From an uncultured Clostridium sp. (lineage in GTDB: Bacteria > Bacillota > Clostridia > Clostridiales > Clostridiaceae), in contig CAKVFO010000068.1 of assembly GCA_934746785.1 (NCBI GenBank), positions 1-17,798 of the forward strand: a stretch of 17,798 nucleotides of DNA, written 5' to 3'. This document shows, piece by piece, positions 1 to 6,300 of the stretch. Every line of letters starts with the position of its first letter. The stretch's first letter is position 1. Position numbers and translations under genes: made by a program. The notes under the pieces are model-generated. The model was given only the letters and a program-made list of their open reading frames with translations. It was not told the DNA's origin and did not search any database.

Positions 1-222
1 ATGATATCCGCCTATAAAAGGTTTTATTAAGGAAATTGATAGCATAATAATAAACGTTTCTATAAAGTATCCCATGAAATAAAAGATTACTAAATTACCT
101 GCAATCTTTAAAAATTCAAATATTACTACTCTTAAAACATATTCCATAACTTCTTTATCTTCATCATTAAAATTGTCTTCGCATATGAAGTTAACAAAAT
201 TAGTACATAATTTTTTTATCAT
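1..222 (-). CDS. agrB: AgrB-like peptide-processing membrane protein, N-terminal part (runs off left edge)
   Basis: Seventy-four codons are visible from an ATG at 222, preceded by GAAAGG at about 7 bases. A hydrophilic N-terminus (MIKKLCTNFVNFIC...) leads into hydrophobic segments (about residues 28-48 and 50-65). The fragment ends in KPFIGGYH, which matches the GGxH motif of the AgrB family, where this His is one of the two catalytic residues (His and Cys) of a membrane cysteine endopeptidase. AgrB proteins cut and cyclise the AgrD propeptide to make an autoinducing thiolactone. The catalytic Cys and the rest of the membrane domain lie outside the window, as would any agrD, which usually follows agrB on the same strand. 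The family call rests on length, topology and the GGYH motif at residues 71-74, so it is good but not certain. Confidence 0.75.
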   Translation of the reverse strand, partial: MIKKLCTNFVNFICEDNFNDEDKEVMEYVLRVVIFEFLKIAGNLVIFYFMGYFIETFIIMLSISLIKPFIGGYH

Positions 223-251
223 ATATACAAATCCTTTCTATAAGAAATAAA

Positions 252-282
252 ACAACTAACTCTAAAAAATCAAGTTAGTTGT
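252..282 (-). terminator. Rho-independent terminator after the flavoprotein gene
   Basis: A perfect 9-bp stem (ACAACTAAC at 252-260 with GTTAGTTGT at 274-282) has a 13-base loop. Read on the - strand it is followed by TTTATTTC. It sits between the end of the flavoprotein gene (305) and the agrB-like start (222), so it should separate the two transcripts or act as a leaky attenuator. Confidence 0.65.
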
Positions 283-304
283 CATCAGTCTTAGATATTT
301 AAAA

Positions 305-931
305 TCAATCTATATAATTAGTTTTAATCTTAGCTTCTCTTTCAGGTTCCTTAACAGCTGCCTTACCATTTTCAATCAGCTTAAGAACCCATGCCATGTT
401 CTTACCTAATACTCTCATTATCTGCATTCCTTCTTCATCCTTAAGTGCATCTCCTGGTGCTCCTCCAAAAGCTACATCCCAGTAGTTTGCTGTTGGAATA
501 ACCATTTCATAAAAACTTAAGAATTTATTCATTTCATCTACAGCCTGAATAGTTCCTGCTCTTCTTGCTACAGCAACACTTACTCCTACCTTATGTCTTA
601 AAAATGCTCCATTAGCTCCAACAAGCATAAATGCTCTATCTAAGAAAGCCTTCATGGTTCCATTTAAACCTGCATAATAAACTGGTGATCCAAGGATAAC
701 ACCATCTGCTTCCTTCATCTTTTCTATCATTTCATTAACAGCATCATTTATTACACATTTACCTGTTTTAGAACATCCTCCACAAGCTTTACATCCTGTA
801 ATATTCTTATTTCCTACATTGATTATTTCTACATCAATACCTTCTTTTTTTAGTTCCTCAGCTACTGTATTAATTGAAGTATATGTATTACCATTAGCCT
901 TTGGACTACCATTAAATGCGATTACCTTCAT
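305..931 (-). CDS. Iron-sulfur flavoprotein / NADPH-dependent FMN reductase family protein
   Basis: A cytoplasmic flavodoxin-fold protein of 208 residues that should bind FMN and carry out electron transfer or reduction of small substrates; the natural substrate cannot be read from the sequence. The N-terminus has beta-strand MKVIAF followed by GSPKANGNT (residues 8-16), the FMN phosphate loop. Residues 47-59 form a compact Cys motif, C47-x2-C50-x2-C53-x5-C59, as in the Isf family, where it holds a [4Fe-4S] cluster. The flavin-side motif GSPVYYAGLNGTMKAF follows at about residues 81-96. I chose the ATG at 931 because AGGGGGAAC lies just upstream. A longer reading frame back to 991 exists, but its start has no ribosome site and it would run through the likely promoter. 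It is a single-gene unit, with a promoter at 963-991 and a terminator at 252-282. Confidence 0.88.
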   Translation of the reverse strand: MKVIAFNGSPKANGNTYTSINTVAEELKKEGIDVEIINVGNKNITGCKACGGCSKTGKCVINDAVNEMIEKMKEADGVILGSPVYYAGLNGTMKAFLDRAFMLVGANGAFLRHKVGVSVAVARRAGTIQAVDEMNKFLSFYEMVIPTANYWDVAFGGAPGDALKDEEGMQIMRVLGKNMAWVLKLIENGKAAVKEPEREAKIKTNYID

Positions 932-962
932 TTTTGTTCCCCCTAATATTTTTATATATTTA

Positions 963-991
963 ATTATGACCTCTAAAGTATTTTTTTTCAA
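963..991 (-). promoter_or_regulatory. Putative sigma-A promoter of the flavoprotein gene
   Basis: On the - strand TTGAAA (986-991) is followed after 17 bases by CATAAT (963-968), one mismatch from the -10 consensus. It lies about 31 bases before the ATG at 931. This is motif matching only. Confidence 0.5.
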
Positions 992-1042
992 GTTTGACCA
1001 TTAATTAATAAGTATAAATGATATAATTACTGTATTAATATC

Positions 1043-1501
1043 AGGAGGATTTTATTATTAGTATTTATCATATAGAAAATGAGAATCCAATACATCCAAA
1101 TCAGTACAGATAATAACTGGTGATTTCTGCATCCTTTCTGGTGTTCCAAATAAAGATTTAGTTAAACATAAACCTAAATATTCTAAGTCAGATTTTATAA
1201 TTATGAGGATTTCAAGAAAAAAGGCTTGGGTGTAGCTGCACTTATTAATGGAAAAGTAGTGTCTGGAGAATCTTCTTATACCATATTCAAAGATGGAATA
1301 GAAAATGAAGTTGATACCCATGAAGATTATATAAATAAAGGACTTGCTTATCTATGCTGCTGTAAACTTATTCTAGAGTGCTTAGCTAGAAATATATATC
1401 CTAGCTGGGATGCTCATAACAAAGTTTCTTTAAATCTTTCAAAGAAACTTGGATATAACTTTGATAAAGAATATGATGAATATGAAATTTTTAACTGGTA
1501 A
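1043..1501 (+). pseudogene. Decayed GNAT-type N-acetyltransferase
   Basis: This is the remnant of an acetyltransferase in at least two frames. A ribosome site (AGGAGG, 1044-1049) has no usable start after it. In one frame, bases 1110-1205 encode an interrupted N-terminal part (IITGDFCILSGVPNKDLVKH, then KPKYSKSDFIIM). From about 1202 the reading moves to another frame and continues YEDFKKKGLGVAALINGKVV, then the acetyl-CoA-binding and C-terminal part including GLAYLCCCKLILECLARNIY and NLSKKLGY, ending at a TAA at 1501. The C-terminal third resembles the clostridial GNAT_acetyltran group, in which a segment of several dozen residues normally separates the two parts, so an internal deletion with frame change is inferred. 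The first part is itself preceded by an in-frame TGA. The C-terminal frame could be translated on its own but would lack most of the fold. Confidence 0.75.
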
Positions 1502-1618
1502 TAATATAGTTATAGAGCAGTATCTTAAATATTGCAAATAAACCAATTTAAAATATTAAAATAAAATACTTTCCTTAGTACAAAAATGGACTGTAAAAAA
1601 AAGCCCAGAAAATCAAAT

Positions 1619-1655
1619 AACCATATTAGCTCAAAAGCTGGTATGGTTGTTTTTA
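1619..1655 (+). terminator. Terminator downstream of the acetyltransferase remnant
   Basis: A 13-bp stem including two G-T pairs (AACCATATTAGCT, 1619-1631, with AGCTGGTATGGTT, 1636-1648) closes a CAAA loop. It is followed by GTTTTTAT on the + strand. The region 1502-1763 holds this and the next terminator and no gene that I can support. Confidence 0.65.
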
Positions 1656-1718
1656 TACATTCACATTTTAAACTAATAGTTCTTTTGCAACATTGACTTC
1701 ATAAAATAATTATCCAAA

Positions 1719-1755
1719 AAAACTCGCTGTAAACTTAATACTTACAGCGAGTTTT
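1719..1755 (-). terminator. Strong bidirectional terminator after the PAP2 gene
   Basis: A perfect 14-bp stem (AAAACTCGCTGTAA, 1719-1732, with TTACAGCGAGTTTT, 1742-1755) has a 9-base loop. The A/T ends supply a U-tract on either strand. It begins nine bases beyond the PAP2 stop codon (1764). Confidence 0.85.
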
Positions 1756-1763
1756 AAGCTAGT

Positions 1764-2312
1764 TTAACTTATCTTCGCCTTATAGTCTTTTTGAATAACT
1801 TCTGTAATCTTAATTACTATATTAGAAATTAAAATTCCAACAATAAGTCCTATTGTAACGTCTGATGGGTAATGAACATATAAATATAATCTTGAAAATG
1901 CAATTGTTGATGCTAAAGCATAAGCTGCCACACCTAACTTTTTATTCATATAATATAAAACAGTTGCTGCTGCAAAAGATGTCATAGTATGACCTGATGG
2001 GAAAGAATAATCTGTAGGTGCATCAATCAATAAAGTTATAGCTTCATTAAAATTATATGGCCTCTCTCTTGCTATCAATGGTTTCATTCCTAAATTTCCA
2101 ATTAAAAAACATAAAAGCAAACTTCCCAAAAGCATTACTCCATACTTTCTATATTTGTTACTAAGTAAAAGTATTAACGCTATAACAATCCATATGCAGC
2201 CTGCATTTCCTATAGATGTTATTTTAGTCATAAATCCATCCATAAGAGGACTCGTAAGATTATCATGTATAAAAATTAATATTTCAGTATCTATACTCTG
2301 TATAATATTCAT
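1764..2312 (-). CDS. PAP2-family membrane phosphatase
   Basis: An integral membrane phosphatase of 182 residues, in the family that dephosphorylates lipid phosphates such as phosphatidic acid or undecaprenyl pyrophosphate at the outer face of the membrane. All three family motifs are present: KX6RP (K77...R84-P85), PSGH (105-108) and SRX5HX3D (S140-R141, H147, D151). Hydrophobic segments lie at about residues 38-50, 57-73, 113-122, 126-139 and 152-168. A start five codons upstream (MEELS, 2327) is possible, but those codons contain GGAGGA, which is well placed as the ribosome site of the ATG at 2312, so I prefer 2312. It is a single gene with its own promoter (2347-2376) and terminator (1719-1755). 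A role in undecaprenyl pyrophosphate recycling (BcrC/YbjG-like) is possible but the substrate is not determinable here. Confidence 0.92.
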   Translation of the reverse strand: MNIIQSIDTEILIFIHDNLTSPLMDGFMTKITSIGNAGCIWIVIALILLLSNKYRKYGVMLLGSLLLCFLIGNLGMKPLIARERPYNFNEAITLLIDAPTDYSFPSGHTMTSFAAATVLYYMNKKLGVAAYALASTIAFSRLYLYVHYPSDVTIGLIVGILISNIVIKITEVIQKDYKAKIS

Positions 2313-2346
2313 ACTTAATTCCTCCATTACAAATTATGTACATATA

Positions 2347-2376
2347 ATTATAATACTAAAATAAACCCCTCTTCAA
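2347..2376 (-). promoter_or_regulatory. Putative sigma-A promoter of the PAP2 gene
   Basis: TTGAAG (2371-2376) and a consensus TATAAT (2347-2352) are separated by 18 bases on the - strand. The pair lies in the 73-base gap between the preceding gene's stop (2386) and the PAP2 start (2312). Confidence 0.6.
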
Positions 2377-2385
2377 TACTAATAC

Positions 2386-3012
2386 TTACCTAAAAATCTT
2401 CTTTAAATCCACTATTTTATCTTCATAATTCTTTAAATATTCTGCTCCACCATCACCTATTATCTGAATATTTAAATTGCTGCTACTTTGAGTTAACTCT
2501 CCTGTAAGTTTCATATCTAATCTAACTTTATTAATAACTTGTTGGTTATCACAAAAGAACCTTATTCCATCTAAACTTTCAATTATTACTTTTTTCTCTT
2601 TATAAGTAAAGCTTGTCTTATCTTTTAGAACTTTAACATCTTCCAATACACTAGAAATTGAATCACTTAACCTTTTAGAATCATTTTTATCCCATCCATA
2701 AAGCATGATATTTTGTGATGAATAGTTTTCTAAGGATAAATGATCTATATCAGAATAACCGTACAATATTCTTGAATTTTTATATAAATCTGAGACATTT
2801 TCATCTACTTCATTTATATAACTATCATTATACGATGTATACTCATATGTTGATTTACTTTCATTCACTAAATCATTCCATACATAGTTAGTTCTCATTC
2901 TAAAAATCACCGTAATAACACCTACTATCAATATAAGTGTTATTATTGAACATATAATTGCTTCAATTCCTATAGCTTTTCCTACATCTTTTATAGATTT
3001 AATATCTTTCAA
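2386..3012 (-). CDS. Membrane-anchored protein of unknown function
   Basis: I do not recognise this 208-residue protein. A short basic N-terminus (about 16 residues) is followed by one long hydrophobic segment at about residues 16-37, with no cleavage site or lipobox visible. The remaining 170 residues are hydrophilic, rich in Asp, Ser, Asn and Tyr, and should face outward as a signal-anchor protein; a cytoplasmic orientation is less likely. One Cys occurs in the anchor and one (in RFFCDNQ) in the outer part. The region with LDGIRFFCDNQQVINKVRLD looks like ordered alpha/beta structure. The ATG at 3012 is preceded by GGGGGGAAAGC, a fair ribosome site. It is upstream of the PAP2 gene on the same strand, but the PAP2 gene has its own promoter, so a shared function is not implied. 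Confidence 0.8.
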   Translation of the reverse strand: MKDIKSIKDVGKAIGIEAIICSIITLILIVGVITVIFRMRTNYVWNDLVNESKSTYEYTSYNDSYINEVDENVSDLYKNSRILYGYSDIDHLSLENYSSQNIMLYGWDKNDSKRLSDSISSVLEDVKVLKDKTSFTYKEKKVIIESLDGIRFFCDNQQVINKVRLDMKLTGELTQSSSNLNIQIIGDGGAEYLKNYEDKIVDLKKIFR

Positions 3013-3075
3013 TGCTTTCCCCCCACAAGCCTTATAAATTTTTCATAATTTTTAATTTATACTATCTTTCTCTTT

Positions 3076-3104
3076 ATAGTATCAGTGAAAATAATCTTAG
3101 TCAA
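3076..3104 (-). promoter_or_regulatory. Putative promoter of the membrane-anchored protein gene
   Basis: On the - strand TTGACT (3099-3104) is followed after 17 bases by TACTAT (3076-3081). The -35 is strong and the -10 matches at four of six positions. It lies about 63 bases before the ATG at 3012. Confidence 0.4.
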
Positions 3105-3227
3105 CAACTAATAACTTCCCTTACTTATTTTAAGTTTAATACACCATAAATATTTTTTATTTGATGATGCTTTTTTATTCTAAATTTGTTAAAATTTAAA
3201 TATAAAGTGTTAAAAAGGAGGACTAAT

Positions 3228-4052
3228 ATGAATACTATATTAAAAAATAGATTCAAAGATAAAGTAATGATTGTAACTGGTGCTTCTCAGGGTATAGGTA
3301 AAGAAACAGCTATCCGTGCCGCTAAAGAAGGTGCTAAAGTTGTACTTATTGACTTATCTCTCGAAGGTAAAAAAATCTCAGAGGAAATCAATAAAAATGG
3401 TGGTACTTCAATATTTATCAAAGCTAATCTTACTAACGAAGATGAAGTTGAATCTTTCGTTAATAAAACTATTGATACATTTGGGAAAATTGACATTTTA
3501 ATTAATAATGCAGGGGTATCCTCTACACCTGCCGAGCTTCACCTAATTAAAAATGAAGACTTTGATTTTGTATTCAAAACAAATCTCTATTCCGTATTCT
3601 TTTGTTGTAAATATGTAATTTCACAACTTATTAAGCAAAATACTGGTGGTTCAATTGTCAATACTGCTTCAATTGGAGGTATAGTTGGTCTACGTGCTAC
3701 TCCTGCTTATATTGCATCAAAACATGCTATAAATGGGTTAACAAAGAATATGGCAATTGATTATGCTAAATACGGTATCCGTGTTAATTCTATAAATCCT
3801 GCGCCAACGAATACTCCTATGCAAAGAAAATCTATGGAAATAGTAAAAGAAAAAATCGCCAAAGGCATTGAAAATGGCTCTATTAGTAAAGATAGAATTC
3901 ATTCACTGATGGGTGATAAATCTAATAACTTACAACATAGAGTCGCAGATGCTTCAGAGCAAGCTGCTTCAATTCTTTTCTTAGCTTCCGATGATGCAAG
4001 TTATATAACTGGTTCCATTTTGCAAACTGATGGTGGATGGACCGCTTTTTAA
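3228..4052 (+). CDS. Short-chain dehydrogenase/reductase (SDR), probably NAD(H)-dependent
   Basis: A cytoplasmic Rossmann-fold oxidoreductase of 274 residues, normal for classical SDRs. The nucleotide-binding TGASQGIG is at residues 17-24 and NNAG at 93-96. The catalytic set is S148, Y161 and K165 (Y-IAS-K). The second beta-strand ends in VLIDLS with an acidic D42, which in this family usually favours NAD(H) over NADP(H). The C-terminus (LASDDASYITGS, DGGW) is typical of the glucose 1-dehydrogenase/FabG-like branch; the substrate is unknown. AAGGAGG seven bases before the ATG at 3228 sets the start. Its neighbour, starting 24 bases after the stop, is clearly a paralogue with the same motif spacing, so the pair arose by tandem duplication and is probably one transcript. 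I could not identify a convincing promoter upstream. Confidence 0.93.
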   Translation: MNTILKNRFKDKVMIVTGASQGIGKETAIRAAKEGAKVVLIDLSLEGKKISEEINKNGGTSIFIKANLTNEDEVESFVNKTIDTFGKIDILINNAGVSSTPAELHLIKNEDFDFVFKTNLYSVFFCCKYVISQLIKQNTGGSIVNTASIGGIVGLRATPAYIASKHAINGLTKNMAIDYAKYGIRVNSINPAPTNTPMQRKSMEIVKEKIAKGIENGSISKDRIHSLMGDKSNNLQHRVADASEQAASILFLASDDASYITGSILQTDGGWTAF

Positions 4053-4075
4053 AATTATAGTGAGGAGATATTTTT

Positions 4076-4879
4076 ATGAATAATATTTATACTGATAGAT
4101 TTAAAGATAAAGTAATTATTGTTACAGGTGCAACTTCAGGTATTGGTAAAGAAACAGCCATTCGTGCTGCTATGGAAGGTGGAAAAGTTGTACTAGCTGG
4201 AAGAAGAGAAAAACTTGGTAATGAAGTTATTGCTGAAATTAAGGAAAAGGGTGGAAATGCTATTTTTGTACAAGCCGATTTATCAAGAGAGGAAGATGCT
4301 GCAAAACTAATAAAAGAAGCTGTAAATACTTATGGAAAAATTGATATAGCTGTTAATAATGCTGGTATAATGGGTAATCCTTGTCCTGTCCATAAACTTT
4401 CAGTAAATGAAATGGATTCAGTTATTAATAGTAACTTTTATTCAGTTTTATACTGCTGTAAGTATGAAATCAAACAATTCCTAGAACAAAATACTGGTGG
4501 AATAATTATTAATAATTCTTCTTCAGCAGGAATTATTGGAGTTCCAGGACTTCCTGCTTATAATGCCTCTAAACATGCTGTAAATGGCTTAACTAAGAAC
4601 TTAGCAATGGATTATGCTCAATATAATATAAGAGTTAATTCTATAAATCCTTCATCTACTTTTACCCCTTTACTTGAAAATGCTATTGAACTTCATAAAA
4701 AACAAAGCCAAGATCCATCTGAAAAAGAATCCTTTGTTGGTGCAAAGCAAACTTCTTTATTACAAAGACCATCATATGCTTCAGAACAAGCAGCTGCAAT
4801 ACTATTTTTAGCATCTAACGATGCAACTCATATGACAGGAGCTACAGTCACTACAGATGGTGGATTTACAACTTATTAA
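4076..4879 (+). CDS. Short-chain dehydrogenase/reductase (SDR), probably NADP(H)-dependent
   Basis: A 267-residue paralogue of the preceding SDR. It has TGATSGIG at residues 17-24, NNAG at 94-97, a catalytic Ser in the run S148-S150 (S149 by spacing), Y162 and K166. At the end of beta-strand 2 it reads LAGRREK (R43, R44) where the neighbour has an Asp. Basic residues here usually bind the 2'-phosphate of NADP(H). The two enzymes therefore probably use different cofactors. The conserved C-terminal LFLASNDATHMTGA and DGGF are present. TGAGGAGA lies about 7 bases before the ATG, and the gene starts 23 bases after the first SDR's stop with no terminator between, so the two form an operon. The natural substrate cannot be assigned from sequence. 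Confidence 0.93.
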   Translation: MNNIYTDRFKDKVIIVTGATSGIGKETAIRAAMEGGKVVLAGRREKLGNEVIAEIKEKGGNAIFVQADLSREEDAAKLIKEAVNTYGKIDIAVNNAGIMGNPCPVHKLSVNEMDSVINSNFYSVLYCCKYEIKQFLEQNTGGIIINNSSSAGIIGVPGLPAYNASKHAVNGLTKNLAMDYAQYNIRVNSINPSSTFTPLLENAIELHKKQSQDPSEKESFVGAKQTSLLQRPSYASEQAAAILFLASNDATHMTGATVTTDGGFTTY

Positions 4880-4884
4880 TTACA

Positions 4885-4917
4885 AAAAAATGCTGCACAA
4901 TAAATGCAGCATTTTTT
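4885..4917. terminator. Shared terminator between the SDR pair and the convergent hydrolase
   Basis: A 13-bp perfect stem (AAAAAATGCTGCA, 4885-4897, with TGCAGCATTTTTT, 4905-4917) has a 7-base loop and works on both strands. It overlaps the stop codon of the hydrolase gene (4916-4918). Confidence 0.9.
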
Positions 4918-5932
4918 ATTTTTCTTTTAAAAATTCAAATATTGTATTGAAATAAGGTATTAATACGTCATTATATGTGTTATATAATTCATGTTTAACA
5001 TTAGGAACAAAAATAAGCCTTGCTCCATTAATATTCTTCACAAACTTTCTCATAGCATATCCCTTAACTAAATAATCATCTTCTGCTTGAAACACTAAAA
5101 GCTTAGTTTTTATATTTCTTACATTCTTTATTTTTTGAATATTTACTGTACCTTTTAATGAGGATTTCAACCAAGAAAAACTTAAACCATAAGTATTTAA
5201 CCTTGGATTCATTAATACTTTTTCATAATAATAATCAGCTCTTACTTTTGCCGTTGAACATAACAATTGAAAGTCTTCTACACTTCTAAAAGTATAATGT
5301 GGAAATACTGATGAACTATTTTTACCATTTACAATTCCAATATCAATAATAAACTTTAAAATTCCTTTTGGAACAAATGTATTCATTTCAATCATAGGTG
5401 CTGTAAGAATAACCTTCTCAAAACACTCTGGATATTCTTCTATAAAACGCGCTCCTATTCCTCCTCCCATGGAATGTCCATATAAATAGCACTTTCTATT
5501 ATATTTATAAACTACCTTAACTAGGAACTCACGAAGATCAATTATATACTTTTCAAATCCATCAACATGAACTATCGTTAAATCCTCTATCTCTCGATCT
5601 GAATTACCATGTCCTCTATCATCCATCATAAACACCGAATATCCAGCTTTAAAAAAATAATAAATCACCTCCTCCATTTTAGCAGTACATTCCCCCATAC
5701 CATGACAAATAACAACTGCCCTTTTAGCATCAGGCCTAATATATCTCTCATAGTAAATCTTTAAATTATCTCTTGTATAAAAATAATCTTTCTTTAGATA
5801 CCTTTCTAAGAATGGCCTTACTTTATGAATCATTTCATACTTATAATTTTTATCCGATATATAGAATTCATTATATGTCTTGGATAAGTCAAGTTTCTCT
5901 ACACTTCTATTAAATAATGTATAATTGATCAT
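4916..5932 (-). CDS. Alpha/beta hydrolase, lysophospholipase/monoacylglycerol lipase-like
   Basis: A 338-residue serine hydrolase of the Hydrolase_4 (serine aminopeptidase S33-like) group, whose members often cleave lysophospholipids or monoacylglycerols. The oxyanion-hole strand is VVICHGMGE (about 73-81), and DDRGHGNSD (104-112) is typical of the group. The nucleophile elbow is GHSMGG with S154. The acid is probably D286 (in AEDDYLV) and the base H314 (in NVKHELYN). There is no signal peptide, so it is probably cytoplasmic or peripherally membrane-bound; the first 45 or so residues form an extra N-terminal stretch before the fold. TGAGGAAATT precedes the ATG at 5932. It lies on the same strand as, and downstream of, the peptide cassette, but the terminator at 5995-6035 separates them, so it is probably an independent gene. 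Confidence 0.9.
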   Translation of the reverse strand: MINYTLFNRSVEKLDLSKTYNEFYISDKNYKYEMIHKVRPFLERYLKKDYFYTRDNLKIYYERYIRPDAKRAVVICHGMGECTAKMEEVIYYFFKAGYSVFMMDDRGHGNSDREIEDLTIVHVDGFEKYIIDLREFLVKVVYKYNRKCYLYGHSMGGGIGARFIEEYPECFEKVILTAPMIEMNTFVPKGILKFIIDIGIVNGKNSSSVFPHYTFRSVEDFQLLCSTAKVRADYYYEKVLMNPRLNTYGLSFSWLKSSLKGTVNIQKIKNVRNIKTKLLVFQAEDDYLVKGYAMRKFVKNINGARLIFVPNVKHELYNTYNDVLIPYFNTIFEFLKEK

Positions 5933-5994
5933 AATTTCCTCAATATACTTGCTATAAAAATAATATATGAAATAAGTTGCATAAGAGTTAAAAT

Positions 5995-6035
5995 TAAAGG
6001 ACTGCTAAAGAAATCCTTTCTCTAACAGTCCTTTA
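5995..6035 (-). terminator. Terminator at the end of the peptide-modification cassette
   Basis: A 10-bp stem (TAAAGGACTG, 5995-6004, with CAGTCCTTTA, 6026-6035) has a 21-base loop. On the - strand it is followed by ATTTTAAC. It lies 14 bases after the stop codon of the 55-residue precursor gene. Confidence 0.7.
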
Positions 6036-6048
6036 TTTTATTCCCCTA

Positions 6049-6216
6049 CTATCTTCTACCTGTAGGCATACCAATTGGATTATCATGATTACTTGGATCA
6101 TATACAAAACCATCCAATCTTCCTATATTTATACGACTAGAATATGATGATTTTAATCCTTGTTCTTCAACTATAGACTCAGTTTCTAATAAAGATAAAA
6201 TTTCTTCTTTTTTCAT
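6049..6216 (-). CDS. Candidate RiPP precursor peptide, 55 residues, cysteine-free
   Basis: A small gene with a strong ribosome site (AGGAGGGG, 7 bases before the ATG at 6216) and its own terminator. The first 18 residues, MKKEEILSLLETESIVEE, are amphipathic and acidic like a leader recognised by maturation enzymes. The C-terminal part is different in character: Gly, Asn, Pro and aromatic residues, including GRLDGFVYDP (32-41) and SNHDNPIGMPTGRR (42-55). There is no Cys, so thioether formation is excluded; F37, Y39, H44, Asn, Asp and the terminal Arg pair are possible sites for radical or other chemistry. The MKKEEILSLLE start recurs in the short peptide at 10968, on the other side of the maturase and exporters. 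The gene is last in the cassette, 84 bases after the second ABC gene. The precursor role is inferred from size, leader and context; no known family is recognised, and the true core boundary is unknown. Confidence 0.75.
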   Translation of the reverse strand: MKKEEILSLLETESIVEEQGLKSSYSSRINIGRLDGFVYDPSNHDNPIGMPTGRR

Positions 6217-6300
6217 ACAGACCCCTCCTAGAATTAATTTTACACTTGAAATTACACCATTTTTTTCAATATATATTTTTTATATTACGCTATAATAGAA

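Noticed and set aside
931..991. Longer N-terminus for the flavoprotein (extra 20 residues)
   Set aside because: No ribosome site at the upstream start, it would overlap the likely promoter, and the internal ATG has AGGGGGAAC and begins at the conserved first strand.
3120..3227. Promoter for the SDR operon (TTGATG at 3161)
   Set aside because: No -10 box at 16-18 bases; the spacings found (14 and 23) are not acceptable.
6246..6269. TTGAAA/TTTCAA inverted repeat upstream of the 55-residue precursor, possible operator
   Set aside because: Six-base AT-rich arms 12 bases apart are expected by chance in this DNA, and no clear promoter overlaps them.
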